Source: Amaurobius ferox
Lineage: Eukaryota > Arthropoda > Arachnida > Araneae > Amaurobiidae
Assembly: GCA_951213105.1 (NCBI GenBank)
Contig: OX578142.1
Span: 124,077,731-124,141,730 of the forward strand
DNA length: 64,000 nt
Direction: 5' to 3'
Part shown: positions 36,742 through 49,039 of the stretch, one piece after another
Position numbering within the stretch: position 1 is the stretch's first letter
Layout: each line of letters starts with the position of its first letter
The notes under the pieces: generated by a model
What the model saw: the letters and a program-made list of their open reading frames with translations, nothing else
Database searches by the model: none
What the model was told of the DNA's origin: nothing
Program-made: the position numbers and the translations under genes

Positions 36742-39736
36742 ATGGCGGCTGCGTTAGCCTGTGTACTTAGGAACTTTACGAAGCCGATTATCACACTTTA
36801 TTTTCCTCAAGTTAGTGGAAAAGAATTTGCTGGCATACCTGAATACAATCCTCAGAGAGAACGCAGTATTAAAACCTCACTTATAATCACCGAACGATTA
36901 CACACTACAAACAACACTTTGATGAGTTAAAAAGAAAGGAACAACCACTTCCAATTACAATTTTCTTCCAAACTGTTTCGGCAAGTAACTTCTTCAGTTA
37001 TCAAAGATCCCCGGCCATCGACATCCTTGTAGCTCAATAATGCAGGATCATCAGACGCAGTAAGGCTCCTAAACATATAGACTAGTAAACAGCGGTTATC
37101 TTTACTCCAAGTAGAAACGGGGATCTTTTCTCGGGATCTCAAAACAAATTACATAAAATTTAGAGCGCTAGCAAGAAACGTTCTCGAGATATTTCCCATT
37201 TTTCAAATTAATTACATAAAATTAACAAATTACATAAAATTACATTTAACAAATTACATAAAATTAAAATAATAGTAAGTATCATCAAAAGGGTTCACTG
37301 CCATGTGCAGTATTATGCCACAAATATTTTAACATCATTCTCATGATTATAGTTCGTTCCGTTCAGGAGAGAAAATATCTTTATAATAGCTTTGCATTTT
37401 GAAGTCAAATAATTCACCAATAACTTATTTAACGGGATATTAATTATATGTCAGTTGTATTTGTATGAGGATTTTACATGAAGGTATGAAAAAGTCATTC
37501 TATTTGGACTTAGCTGTCAAAAGCTTGGAAAAAGTTGCCAAAAGTAGCCAATTTTAATTTATGTAACTTTAATTCAATCCCCAAAACATTGTATCCGGAG
37601 TATTATACACATCTATTTCACTGTGAAAGAAGTAATGTCATTGCATTATGTAGCGAAAGTTAAGTTCTGTCCATATAAGATTTTTTCGTTTAATGGTCGT
37701 TTCTAGGAATTACTATTCGATGTAAAATGATAATTAAATAGCAGCTGTGTCACATTAATGACAAAATTAACAAATTAAATGCAATATATACGCTTAATGT
37801 AACATGACTTTAAAAACTAAAACCGCATTTTTATTTTGTTAACAATTTTATTTCTGTAATATATTGCAGAATTTTTGAAATCGACAATGGAGACAAAAAA
37901 AAGAATGAACGAATGGTATGTAATTCATTTTCTACTACCCTTTTTTCAATCACGTCGAAATTACACGTCTTATCTATTACATTTCATGTATTATCTATTA
38001 TGTATATTGCGTAGAATTACTTCTTATGTTTAAAGAAAAGAAACAGAAAATGGGAATCCCATTCTACTCCCCTGAGCATCAAAATTGGGAATTGCTTTTG
38101 GCCCAGATAAAAAGCCCCATGGGTTTTAACTGACGTTGTTCTGCTTCCGACCATTGTTTGAAACAGTTATCTACTAGTATCACGTAATCTATTGATGTAG
38201 CAACTTGAGATTTTTAATAGATAAGCAAGCGATATCTAAAAGAAATAAAGATGCAACAAATTTAATTTTTTACTAGTATAACTTTTGCAAGTACAGAAGT
38301 GTATCCCTCTTTATTACTTACTAGAATGTCTGTAAAGCATCTATTACAAAAAATAACAAAGGGCACTATTAATTGATTTTTATCAACACACCATTGATCT
38401 AAGCATTGCTGAATGAAATACATTAAAAGAATAGTTCTAGAAATTAGGAAAAAAATCGGAACTTTTACAAATTTAGACAACCACATTTCATGCACCATAA
38501 TATTTTTCCCAGTCTGGGGGGATATTTGATTACGAAAGAGAAAAGTATATTCGCACTGTTAAAAGAAGCTTTTAGTTAAGAACTACTTAGAATAAACTGA
38601 TGATTTACTTTACAATCTAGAAAAACTAAATCTAGAAATGAAAACGTTACTTTACACGATCTAGGCTGATATCCAATACCTCCCTCTGTCATTGTCTCAC
38701 CTCATGTATCATACCAGTACAACAATATTAAAAGTGTGTACAGAGTTGGACAGCATCAAAAATGCATGTACTCGAAATATATTTTCAAAGTACATTTGTA
38801 TTTTGTATTTTAAACTAAAGAACTGAAATATTTTGGTAATGTATCAAAAATGCACTTTTAGAGTATTTGGTATTTTCAAAACTCAAAATACATTTCTTCA
38901 GATTTGAAACTATCATGTTTAAACCTCAGATGAATGATTCGTAAAAGAGAAAGCGGCTAATCTGTATTTTGTCTAGTCTTTGAATTAATTTCTAGGAGAT
39001 AAGACATCCTTTTTCAACTGGCGGCGATAAGAATGCTAATAAGAGGGATACTTACCGTCTGCAGTGATTTCTGAGAAAAATAGTTTCTGTTATAAACTTT
39101 ACCTTCCTATTAGCATCATGTAATGATGTTGTTTGGCAGATGGCTTCTTCCTATCTATGTATACATGTAAAAGTGAAAGAAGGGAGCTTGAAGTTACATT
39201 CTTTATGAAAACAACAACTTTGTAAAGAAGTAATCTGAACTCTGCTTTCCATTGCATTTTTTTAAGTAAAATAAAGAGATGCAATACAATTAGTTATTAG
39301 TTATTACTAAGACACAAGAAAAGATGGTGATACTTCTGTTGTGATGAAAATGTATCAAGAGAGTTAATGGATTACTTATAACGATGAGCGCTTTATCTTA
39401 TTAGATAGAAAATATTTCAAAGTGAAGCACTAATGATAATGGAAAAGTTAAAGTGGAATGACAATTATGTAAACCAAGTTGTTCTGTTATAAGTGGAACT
39501 TTTGAAGCCACAACAAATTTTTAAGCGCATGTAAAGGTAAGATTTTAGATAAAGTTTATACCGTACTACCTCCATTTAAAGAATTAAAGGTTTTAGCGAA
39601 TATTTTAGCTATACCTTTGGGATTCGTTTAATCAAGATTGCACTATATTATGATTAATTTTATTTTGTGATATAGAATATAAATAGCCATCAAATGCATT
39701 TACCATTGAGTATATTAAGTATATAACTTTTTAACC
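36742..39736. other. No gene recognised; short repeats
   Basis: AT-rich sequence. Irregular repeats of ACAAATTACATAAAATT occur at about 37,143-37,265. The ORFs at 36,742 and 38,262 were not recognised. Confidence 0.45.
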
Positions 39737-39790
39737 CAGTGATTCTCAATTAGGATTTCGATGTACCCTGGGGCTCCTTGAGTTCGTGCC
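39737..39790 (+). repeat. Possible hAT-type transposon end
   Basis: CAGTGATTCTCAATTAGG followed by GGGGCTCCTTGAG resembles hAT (Charlie-like) terminal sequence. No partner end was found. Confidence 0.3.
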
Positions 39791-40327
39791 CGGAATTGCG
39801 CAAAAATTTGCAAAAGCTTGCGAAAAAATAGAACATGCTATCTTTTTTGCAATTAAGAAAATTAGAATATTAAGGTTTTAACATGAACTATTAATAAAAA
39901 ATAAAGCATTTTGAAAGTGTAACTTGAAATAACTTCATTTTGAATGTTGCAGCAAATATAAGCAACGAAAATTTTAATTGGGGTGATAAATTTTCAGCTG
40001 AGAATTTTTGTGACTTTGGCTCATTAGTTGGCAACAGTGTACATTACCAGAGCTCTTGCCAAATACTTATAGGGCTGTCAGATATTTGTTTATAAATTCA
40101 ACAATAATAGAAAAATGCCAAACTAGTTAAACTATATATTTTTTAATTATATTACAAGAATATGCGAATGTATTCTAAAACAATTAAATGTAACTTGTTT
40201 TGAGTAACAATTTTATGAAAATCAATTATGTTAAAATAAAGTCATTACAAAATATATACCCAATGAAAATGTTTGTTTATAACCAGTAAACTACATATAA
40301 AAAAGTAAATGCTGAGAGGTATCGAAC

Positions 40328-40722
40328 AATGCTGCTAAACTTTGTTATACCGCAACTTCAACAGCATGGATGTCTTGAATCTACGATATTTATGCAGGAT
40401 GGAGTACCCCCTCATATTTAATTGCGTGTACAGGAAGTCCTACGACAGCATTTTACCAACAACTGAATAATTAGTCGAGCGTTTCCTATGAAGTGGCCAT
40501 CCCGATGACCTGATCTGAACCCTTGTGACTTTTGGCTGTGGTATCATGTAAACGCTTAGTATACCAAGGGAATGTGGATAATTTAGCCACTTTGAAAGAC
40601 CGAATAACATTGCACGTCAAGCAAATCAATGGAGATCTGTTGCATTCTGCAATATATAATGCTGTTCAGAGAATGCACTTTTTGGAACATATGCAAGGAA
40701 AACATATTGAATCACACATGTA
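40328..40722 (+). pseudogene. Mariner-superfamily transposase remnant, C-terminal half
   Basis: Across several stops and a frameshift near 40,545, the plus strand encodes FMQDGVPPHI (second catalytic D), then PDLNPCDFWLW (third catalytic residue D, about 42 residues later). The in-frame end lies at 40,532-40,722 (LVYQGNVDNLATLKDRI...). These are hallmarks of the IS630/Tc1/mariner superfamily. The N-terminal half and the 5' end are missing. The RTE element at 40,784-44,525 splits this remnant from its 3' flank, which ends near GGCCACTCTGTATA at 44,802-44,815. Confidence 0.75.
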
Positions 40723-40774
40723 AATGATTCTAATAAAAAAGTAATGTCATACGTATGTAAATGTACGATGCAAA

Positions 40775-40783
40775 TTTAAATAT
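40775..40783 (+). repeat. RTE target-site duplication, left copy
   Basis: TTTAAATAT here and at 44,526-44,534 flank the RTE insertion. Confidence 0.65.
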
Positions 40784-40797
40784 CATCATCATCATCA

Positions 40798-43700
40798 TCA
40801 CAACTCATCGTGCCTAGTGGCACATAAAGTCTTCAGCTTGCGTCGCCACACTGGTCGATCCTGTGTCGCTGTCCTTGCTTCTGACCAGCTCGCCCATCCC
40901 ATGAAATTTCTCTCCCGCTCCACCAGTCTCCTCCAAGTTAGCTTGTGTCGACCCCAAGATCTTTTTCCTTCAGGCGCCCAAGTAAGTGCCACAGCAGGGA
41001 TGTTATGCTGATTCTTAAGACATGTCCAGTCCATTTCCATCTTCGTTTTGTATTTCCATCTCAATTGCTTCCTATTCAGTACTCTTGTAGAGTTCAGTGT
41101 TAGTAATGACGAAAGGCCAAAATACTCCCAAAATTTTTCTCAGACATTTAGTCTGCCAGGCATTTAACGTGTTGCATTGGCCCCTTGTTAATTTCCATGT
41201 TTCGGCTCCATACAGTAAAAAGCTTTTCACTGAGGAATTAAAAAGGTTGATTTTGGTTTTTAAATTATGGTTAGTAGCTCTCCCTATTTTATTTAGTTTT
41301 CTAAAACAATTCTGAACTTTTGCAATTCTTATTTCGATTTCTTCATCTGTTCCACCCTCCTTGTTCACCAGTACATCAAGGCAAGTGAAGCTATTTACAT
41401 CTTCAATGGATTCATCATCTAATTTTACATTTTCAGAAGTTTTTTTATTAATTCTTAAGATTTTTGTTTTACTTTTATTGATTTGAAAACCAGTTATTTT
41501 AGCAAACTTGTTAAGGCCATTAGTTTTCTGTTGTGGATCACAAAATCTAGAGGCCAAAAGAACAATATCATATGCAAAATCTAGATCTTCTAAAACTGGT
41601 GTAAATTACCACCAAATACCTCCTCTCTTGTCTTTGATGGTGTTTTTCAATGTCCAGTTAACAACTATATTAAATAATAAACCTGACATCACACATCCTT
41701 GCTTTACACCTGATTTAATTTGGAAGGGCTCTGTCAGTTTCCCATTTACTTCAACACAGCAACTACTGTTTCGATATAGCTCCCTAATAACGTTAATAAT
41801 TTTTTGTGGGACTTCATAACTATCAAGTATCTTCCACAACATATCTATGTTGATGGTATCAAATGCTTTTCTAAAATCAATAAAATTTAAATATAAAGGT
41901 GCATTATGTTTAATGCTTTGCTCTCAATGATGTTTCTCAAAGTAAAAATATGTTGAGTGGTTCCAGCTCCACTTCGAAATCCTGCTTGCTCCTCTATCAA
42001 AACCTTCTCAATTTCGTTCTTTAATCTGTTGACCATGACACTTCCAAAAACTTTAGCTGGAATAGACATTAAATTTATGATACCTCTCCAGTTCTCACAG
42101 GAAGAAATATATCCTTTCTTAGGTATTTTAATTGTTGTTTCTTTCCATTTTTCTGGTACTTTCTTAGTTTTTCAGATAAGGTTAAACAGATTTTTCAAAT
42201 ATCTAGCTTTCTCTTCAACATTAACTTTAAGCATTTCTGCAGCTATCATATCATTTCCACAGGCTTTATTGGATTTTAACGCCTTCAAAGCATTTTTAAT
42301 CACAATCAATGAGATTTTTTCTGTAGAAATGTTTAAGGTAGGTGACACATCAAATGTGACCCCCTAGCTTTTCATTAGTGTCGATGTTGTAAGCATGTAG
42401 TGTTTTTTTCAAAATGTTCTCGCCATCTTTCCTCAAGCTCCGCTTCAACAGATAAAAGTCCACCATTCCCATCTTTGATTCCACATTCATGTTTTTAACT
42501 TCACCACTTATTTGGTAAACAATTCTTATCTGTCCAGTTTTAGTAGCATTTTGTGCTTCACTAGCTAGATCATCGTAGTAGTATTTATTTTTGTCCTTTT
42601 CAGAGCTTCTTTTGACATTCTTATCTGCCTCTCTGTATTTTTCTTTGTAAACTTGATATAATCTTTCAGATCTAGTACTGTCAAGAATACTCTTTATTTT
42701 CCTTCTATTCTCAATAAGTTTTCATGTTTCACCAGTGATCCATTCTTTATTCTTTCTCCTTTCTTTTTTCTCTATAGTATTTTCTGCTGTTTCGTTGAAA
42801 ATAGTCTGTAGTTGACTCCACTGCTCTTCCACATCCTCCAACATCACTTCATTATTCTCTAAGGCAGAGAATCTGTTCTTCAATTCAATATTGAATTTCT
42901 CGTAAATCTTCTTATCGTTTAATTTAGCATTCCAAAAACTTTAGCTGGAATAGACATTAAAGTGATACCTCTCCAGTTCTCACAGGAAGAAATATATCCT
43001 TTCTTAGGTATTTTAATTGTTGTTTCTTTCCATTTTTCTGGTACTTTCTTAGTTTTTCAGATAAGGTTAAACAGATTTTTCAAATATCTAGCTTTCTCTT
43101 CAACATTAACTTTAAGCATTTCTGCAGCTATCATATCATTTCCACAGGCTTTATTGGATTTTAACGCCTTCAAAGCATTTTTAATCACAATCAATGAGAT
43201 TTTTTCTGTAGAAATGTTTAAGGTAGGTGACACATCAAATGTGACCCCCTAGCTTTTCATTAGTGTCGATGTTGTAAGCATGTAGTGTTTTTTTCAAAAT
43301 GTTCTCGCCATCTTTCCTCAAGCTCCGCTTCAACAGATAAAAGTCCACCATTCCCATCTTTGATTCCACATTCATGTTTTTAACTTCACCACTTATTTGG
43401 TAAACAATTCTTATCTGTCCAGTTTTAGTAGCATTTTGTGCTTCACTAGCTAGATCATCGTAGTAGTATTTATTTTTGTCCTTTTCAGAGCTTCTTTTGA
43501 CATTCTTATCTGCCTCTCTGTATTTTTCTTTGTAAACTTGATATAATCTTTCAGATCTAGTACTGTCAAGAATACTCTTTATTTTCCTTCTATTCTCAAT
43601 AAGTTTTCATGTTTCACCAGTGATCCATTCTTTATTCTTTCTCCTTTCTTTTTTCTCTATAGTATTTTCTGCTGTTTCGTTGAAAATAGTCTGTAGTTGA

Positions 43701-44525
43701 CTCCACTGCTCTTCCACATCCTCCAACATCACTTCATTATTCTCTAAGGCAGAGAATCTGTTCTTCAATTCAATATTGAATTTCTCGTAAATCTTCTTAT
43801 CGTTTAATTTAGCAATATCGTACCCAACTGGTCTAGTATTTTTACTGTTCTTTTGGCATTTAAGCAATTTTAATTTCAAATTCAACACTACAAGATGATG
43901 GTCAGTGCCAATATCTGTCCCTCTCTTAACTCTAACATCCATCATAGATCTGGTAAATTTTCCATTAATTGCAATATGGTCTGTTTGATTTCTTGTTTTT
44001 CCATCTGGCGATGTCCAAGTTAACTTATGTACATTTTTATGCTTGAACTTGGTGCCTCCAATCACTAACTTGTTTAATTCACAGAATGAAACAATAGAGT
44101 TCTTCATTTTCATTTCTATCACCACAAGCTTCATTGCCTATGGGCTTTTCTTTCTTACAAATTCTGGATTCAACCTTAGCATTAAGATCTCCAATAACTA
44201 GTAAAAGATCATGCTTGGGAACCTTATCCAGCACTTTTTGGAGTATATCATAAAAACGTTCTTTGACTTCGTAGTCAGCTTCATTAGTAGGAGCATACAC
44301 TTGAATTATGGTAATTTGGATAAACTTAGAAAAAAATCTTGCTCTTACAATCCTGTCACTGTGGGTTCTTACTCCATAAGACTTTTCACAGTCTTTTCAC
44401 TCAAAATGAGGGCACTCCTCTTTCCTGCTTGTCCTCCATTCCAGAATAAAGTATAGTCTTGTTATCACTTGTTTTCATTTTCCCGAATCCAGTCCATATT
44501 ACCTCGCTGACTCCCAGTATGTAAG
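40798..44525 (-). pseudogene. RTE endonuclease-reverse transcriptase pseudogene
   Basis: The APE-type endonuclease part has MYAPTNEADYEVKERFY (near 44,300), the catalytic-region GDLNAKV (near 44,180) and GTDHHLVV (near 43,900). The RT part has EEQAGFRSGAGTTQHIF (near 41,960), GVKQGCVMSGLLFN (near 41,690) and the active-site box reading FAYD (about 41,570) where an RTE should have FADD; one catalytic aspartate is replaced. The C-terminal domain (SIEDVNSFTCLDVLVNKEGG, near 41,390; WKLTRGQCNTLNAWQTKCLR, near 41,150) matches RTE-type ORFs. Several frameshifts and stops break the frame, and the N-terminus is missing. Sequence style matches proteins annotated as craniofacial development protein 2-like or HmRTE in arthropods. 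Confidence 0.85.
42042..43812 (-). repeat. ~888-bp tandem duplication inside the RTE
   Basis: Sequence from TTCCAAAAACTTTAGCTGG at 42,042 repeats at 42,930, and both copies run to TAATTTAGCA. Copies look identical except for a 3-bp difference near 42,074/42,962 (AAATTTATGATACC against AAAGTGATACC). Both copies encode the same RT N-terminal and linker segments. Confidence 0.9.
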
Positions 44526-44842
44526 TTTAAATATAAAATGTATTAAATACGTATAAAATGCGTGATTTCCTTTTTGAAATACATGTAAAATGTTAACTTT
44601 CTGTAAAATGTTAACTTTCCTATTCCTATTTTACTCCAAAAATGGACCTTACAGCGCCAATTTGGCCCGCGGTGGCAAAAATCCGAACTACTTTTTTAAA
44701 ATCAAAACCCCATGATCTAAATAGTATTTACTGCAAATTTGGTTGAGTTTGGTCCAACAGTTTTCTCACTATCGAGCTCTAAACACCTCTACTTTAACTA
44801 TGGCCACTCTGTATATAGTTTTATATGTTTGAGATGAATAAT

Positions 44843-45298
44843 TTTTCATATTACTGTGCACAATTTATGTCATCGAAAATCACTAAATACATTGTTTCAT
44901 ATTATTGTAATAAATCATTTTTCATGTGACTGTAAGAAATATGTGGCATAGAAAATTTCTAAATACATAGTTTCGTATTTTTACGGTAAATCAGTTTTCA
45001 TATGACAGTACGAAATTCATGTCAGCGAAAATAACTAGAACCATTGTTTCGATTTTTTGGAATAAATCAATTTTCATATAACTGTACGAAATGTTTGTCA
45101 TCGAAAGTCATTACACACATAGTGTCATATTTTTGCGATAAATCATTTTTCATATGACTGTACGAAATTTGTGTCATCGAAAATCACTAAATACATAGCT
45201 TCGTATTTTTGCGATACATCCTTTTTCGTACCATCGTACGAAATTAGTGTCATCAAAAATCACTAGATACATAGTTTCGTATTTTTGCGATAAATTAT
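44843..45298 (+). repeat. 76-bp minisatellite, six copies
   Basis: TTTTCATA-type anchors recur at 44,843, 44,919, 44,995, 45,071, 45,147 and 45,223, exactly 76 bp apart, with a further partial at 45,299. Units share ACTGTACGAAATTTGTGTCA and AAAATCACTAAATACATAG. Divergence between units is moderate, with no length change. Confidence 0.92.
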
Positions 45299-45918
45299 TT
45301 TTGAACAATTCATCACAGAAATTCGGATTTTCTCATTTTAGTTTGTTTTAGGCGATTTTCATCTGGCTCTTATGGTATCCAGTCCCACTGTATAAGAAAT
45401 TGTTAGAGCTCCAATATATTACTGTGTAAAGTGTCAACTGGCCAAACGGAGATCCGCAATTGAAATTTTGAGACGTTTTGTTAAGAAGTGAGTTCTTTAC
45501 AATGGCGCTAAAGAAACTTAATCCTGTAATATAGATGCAATGGATCACTCAAGTATAAGAAAGATATTTCGCAAAAACCTACGATTTATGCCAGGGATTT
45601 TCAACTCAGTAATATGACGAACATCTATCCTTCATTAAAAAGTCTGTTGTCTTTAATACGTGGCTTTCTCTACAGATTAAAAAAAAAATTATATATTGTG
45701 GAAAACCAAAACTCAGACAAGAACATTTTTACAATTCGATCTTGAAGAAATTAATGGGCTTTGTTTGCGGTTATTGATCAACATCAAAGCCTCGATGTTT
45801 TGGAAGGCATTTGATTTATTCGACAAATACCGTCTTCCGTATGTAAAAGTAAAATTTATTATTTCTCAAGAACGGCTCCTGATAACTTCTTAACAATGTT
45901 CATATTTATATCTAATTA

Positions 45919-47172
45919 CGAAGGTCACACTGAAGTTTTTGAAACAGATGCAGACAATATGCGTTAGAACAAAATTATTGGTTGAATATTTAAATTTGAA
46001 CTCTTTTGTGTCCGCAGACGATGATTTGTGGCAACAATTACAGTTTAGCTATCGTAGAATAAATTTTGAAAGAAAGGAAAATGGAGTTGATGCGAGAGCA
46101 TTATCGAGCTATGATTTTCTGTAATTTTAAAGTGGGGCGAAATCAAGAAGAATGTCTTCAATATCTACAATTAGTACATGGAAATGATGCTTCATCTCGT
46201 GTCACTGTATTCAGATGGCTTACAAAGTTCAGAAGAGGTCGAAATTATCTCCTGGATGAAGAAAATACAGGAAGATCTTTGTCAGTTGTAGTCCCCAAAA
46301 ATGTATCAGCCATTCGAAAAATGTTAATCGATTGCTGTACCTATCAAATGATACAGAAGGAACTTAACATTGGATCCGCAGCTATATATAAAATTATTCA
46401 TGAAGAACTGCATATGAAAAAATTAGTTTGTTGTTGGGTCCCCCATAATTTCACAGAACACCAAAAAGCGGAGAATGTCAGAATCAGGAAAGAAGCTCTA
46501 AACTTAATTAATGATGGTTGACACCATATTATTTCTAAATTCATAACTGGTGATGAAACTTACATACCGTTTTCTGACTTTTCAACACGTCAAGAAAGTA
46601 AAGTATGAGTCTTTGAAAATGACCCTAAACCAACAATGATGAAAAGACAACGAGCAATGAAAAAAGTAATATATGCCGTGTTCTTCAGAAGTACAGGTCT
46701 GGTCAAAGCCATAAAGTTAGAGGGACAGAATACAGTTATAGCTAACTGGTACACTACTAAGTGTCTTCCAGAAATTCTTCAGGAAGTGAATTTTAGGAGA
46801 CTCAGGCTTCACCGTGACAATGCATCTTCTCATTCAGCAAGAATGGCAGTCGAATTTCTTGAACAAAAAAATCAAAGTTATAGAACATCCAGTCAATTCT
46901 CTTGGTCTTGCCATGTGTGACTTTTGGCTACTTTTTAATAAAAAAAAATTTACGTATGAGTCGCTTTCATTCCGAAGATGAGATTGATGAAGCTATAAAA
47001 GCATATGTTTCATCGATTCCAAGAAATGGATGGCTTGAAGCATTTAATTTTTGGAAAATTAGCCTACAAAAGTGCATTGATGTTGGAAGGGAGTACATTG
47101 AGCACTCCTAAAAGTTGGTAAGTTTAACTTGTACCACTTAGCCGTATCCCAAAAATTTCAGTGTGACCCTCG
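45919..47172 (+). mobile_element. Full-length mariner DNA transposon (1,254 bp)
   Basis: Inverted repeats CGAAGGTCACACTGAAGTTT (from 45,919) and CGAGGGTCACACTGAAATTT (minus strand from 47,172) are flanked by TA at 45,917-45,918 and 47,173-47,174. The length and TA duplication are typical of mariner. It encodes one transposase, which is inactivated. Confidence 0.93.
46081..47111 (+). pseudogene. Mariner transposase pseudogene (DD34D)
   Basis: The ATG at 46,081 begins an N-terminal helix-turn-helix region (FNF-like CNFKVGRNQEECLQYLQLVH; TVFRWLTKFRRGR; a second DNA-binding part near IQKELNIGSAAIYKIIHEEL). Catalytic aspartates are in ITGDETY (46,552), HRDNASSH (46,816) and MCDFWLL (46,919). With a one-base loss restored in the A-run at 46,865-46,871, 34 residues separate the second and third D, the mariner signature. 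Two in-frame TGA codons (46,519-46,521 and 46,606-46,608) sit where mariner transposases have tryptophan (TGG to TGA). The C-terminal frame ends at 47,111. It would cut and paste DNA at TA sites; this copy cannot. Confidence 0.92.
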
Positions 47173-47174
47173 TA

Positions 47175-49039
47175 CAAGTAATTATGAAACATTCTGTCAT
47201 TTGTAGTGAACCTATTTGTTTAAGATATTTTTTCCTTTAAAGTCAAAATTCTACAATATCTTCAGAACGAAGCTTCTTAATGTTCAGTATTTCATTCGAT
47301 GTTATATAAATGCAAGGCGTTTATTTAGGCACTAATTACGCTAGAACTTAGATAATACTTAGCTTGAGCTAACGAAGGCCGTATAACGCCCCCGAGAGGG
47401 GCGTGACGCAGTGGAACAAAGCTGATTTAGACGTTTATTTAGGGTGTACGTATTACGCCCAAACAGAAAGCGGCTGTGTAGTGAAACGCTACTGTAAAAA
47501 TTATTGCAAGTTAATAAATTTTTAACAAGCGACTGTGTTGGTAAAGGCGGCTAGTTTAGTAAATAAAGCAATAAACTAATTGAGTTTTAAAAAGAGGTGA
47601 TTATATCATACTGAAATTTTTACAAGATATTTATTTACATATTTTTAAACGTCTGAATAGAAAATTTCATTGCATACCGATTATTAATTTCTCAAATATT
47701 AATTTAAAAATATATCTGTATGTAAGATTATAAAAACAACATTTAATTATTAGGAGTTTTGCAAAGCAGAAACATTACTCTTTCTAGCATATAAATTTGG
47801 CATAAAAAGCGAAAGCAGATCCCCAAAATAGAATTACACTTTTCATATATCTCAATAAGGGGAAAAAATGCAGTAGAATAAGGAAGGTGTTAAGGTCTTA
47901 CCTTGTCGTTACAACTCATCGTTTCACCTTCATACTACATACACGTATAGGAAATTTATACATCTACAAAATTAATTAAATGATCCACTACGTAAAATGC
48001 AGCGCAGATAAAATCTTATTAAATTCTAAGCTAGCTTGTTTAAAAACTGTCCTTTTAGATCTCCAAACTGTTTGGGTCAACTTAGATGCAGTTAAAACTT
48101 TTGCAATATTGTTTATCTTCCTTTCAAACCTGAAATCAGTATTAAAATTGCTGAAATTTTTAAGACGTTTGACTTCAAAGAAATAATCTCACATATCGAT
48201 TTATTTTTCGTAACACCTTTAAATAAATAAGCACAACTTGCTAATTGGAACCTGCTTTATTGGAAGGATTTCTTAAATTGGAATCATGTGCCCGTGGTCA
48301 ATCGCATAAAAGATATTTAATCGAGATTATATATATATATATATATATATATATTACATGAAATTCTAATGATAGATCAGAGATGAGTTGTAACTCATAT
48401 AACCATAACTTAAAATCTAAGATAGCTACGTATAAATATATAAATAATAGAGATTCATCAATCAAGGGGAGAATAAAATGCATATATCCAGTCATGAAGC
48501 TATATATAATCAACAAATATCAATGATAAGATTTCGAAAATTGAAAAACAGAAAATGACCAACACATCAAAGCCAAACACGTGGAAGAGCATTTGCTTAA
48601 AAGGGAATTTGAACAGATTCTTCTTCAGGACCTAGTATTTACTTAAAATGACCCAAAAAGCTTCTTTACAAAAACGGAGATGGATAATATCTATAAACTC
48701 CGTCTACTTGGCCTACAGCTTAAAGATTGAAAAATAAAATAGGAGTCAAATATATTGCACCTGAGAAAATTCTGCGCATGTCGTCTGTTAAAGCAATAAA
48801 TAACGAGATTACTGTTGCCATTCGGTGGAGATATAAGTGGAGATAAGCTGTTGTCAGTCGTGAGATATAAATAACAGTATTGCAAATAAGTATAAAATGT
48901 TATAAATTCACCTGTAAAAGTTACGTAATAAAGGGGCGTAAAAATTACAAAAGCAAGCAGGCAAATGTCTAAGAGGATGTAAATGTATTGTAATGCAAAT
49001 TCAAGATAATGATGATAATTAGCTAATATACAATACTAA
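47175..49039. other. No gene recognised
   Basis: It contains a GC-rich hairpin CGCCCCCGAGAGGGGCG (47,387-47,403) in a short less AT-rich segment, and an AT microsatellite at 48,326-48,353. ORFs are short and unrecognised. Confidence 0.5.

Larger units (their letters stand above)
40784..44525 (-). mobile_element. RTE-clade non-LTR retrotransposon, 5'-truncated
   Basis: On the minus strand it starts inside the endonuclease and ends in a (TGA)n tail at about 40,783-40,800, typical of RTE. Nine-base TTAAATAT-type duplications (TTTAAATAT at 40,775 and 44,526) flank it. It lies inside the mariner-superfamily remnant. An internal segment of ~888 bp is duplicated in tandem, which lengthens the element. 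Confidence 0.85.

Noticed and set aside
41957..42367. Plus-strand ORFs of 136 and 96 codons repeated at 42,962
   Set aside because: They are antisense shadows of the RTE reverse transcriptase, duplicated with the ~888-bp segment.
45939..46124. Separate small ORF upstream of the mariner transposase
   Set aside because: It overlaps the mariner 5' region in another frame and has no motif. The transposase start is the ATG at 46,081.
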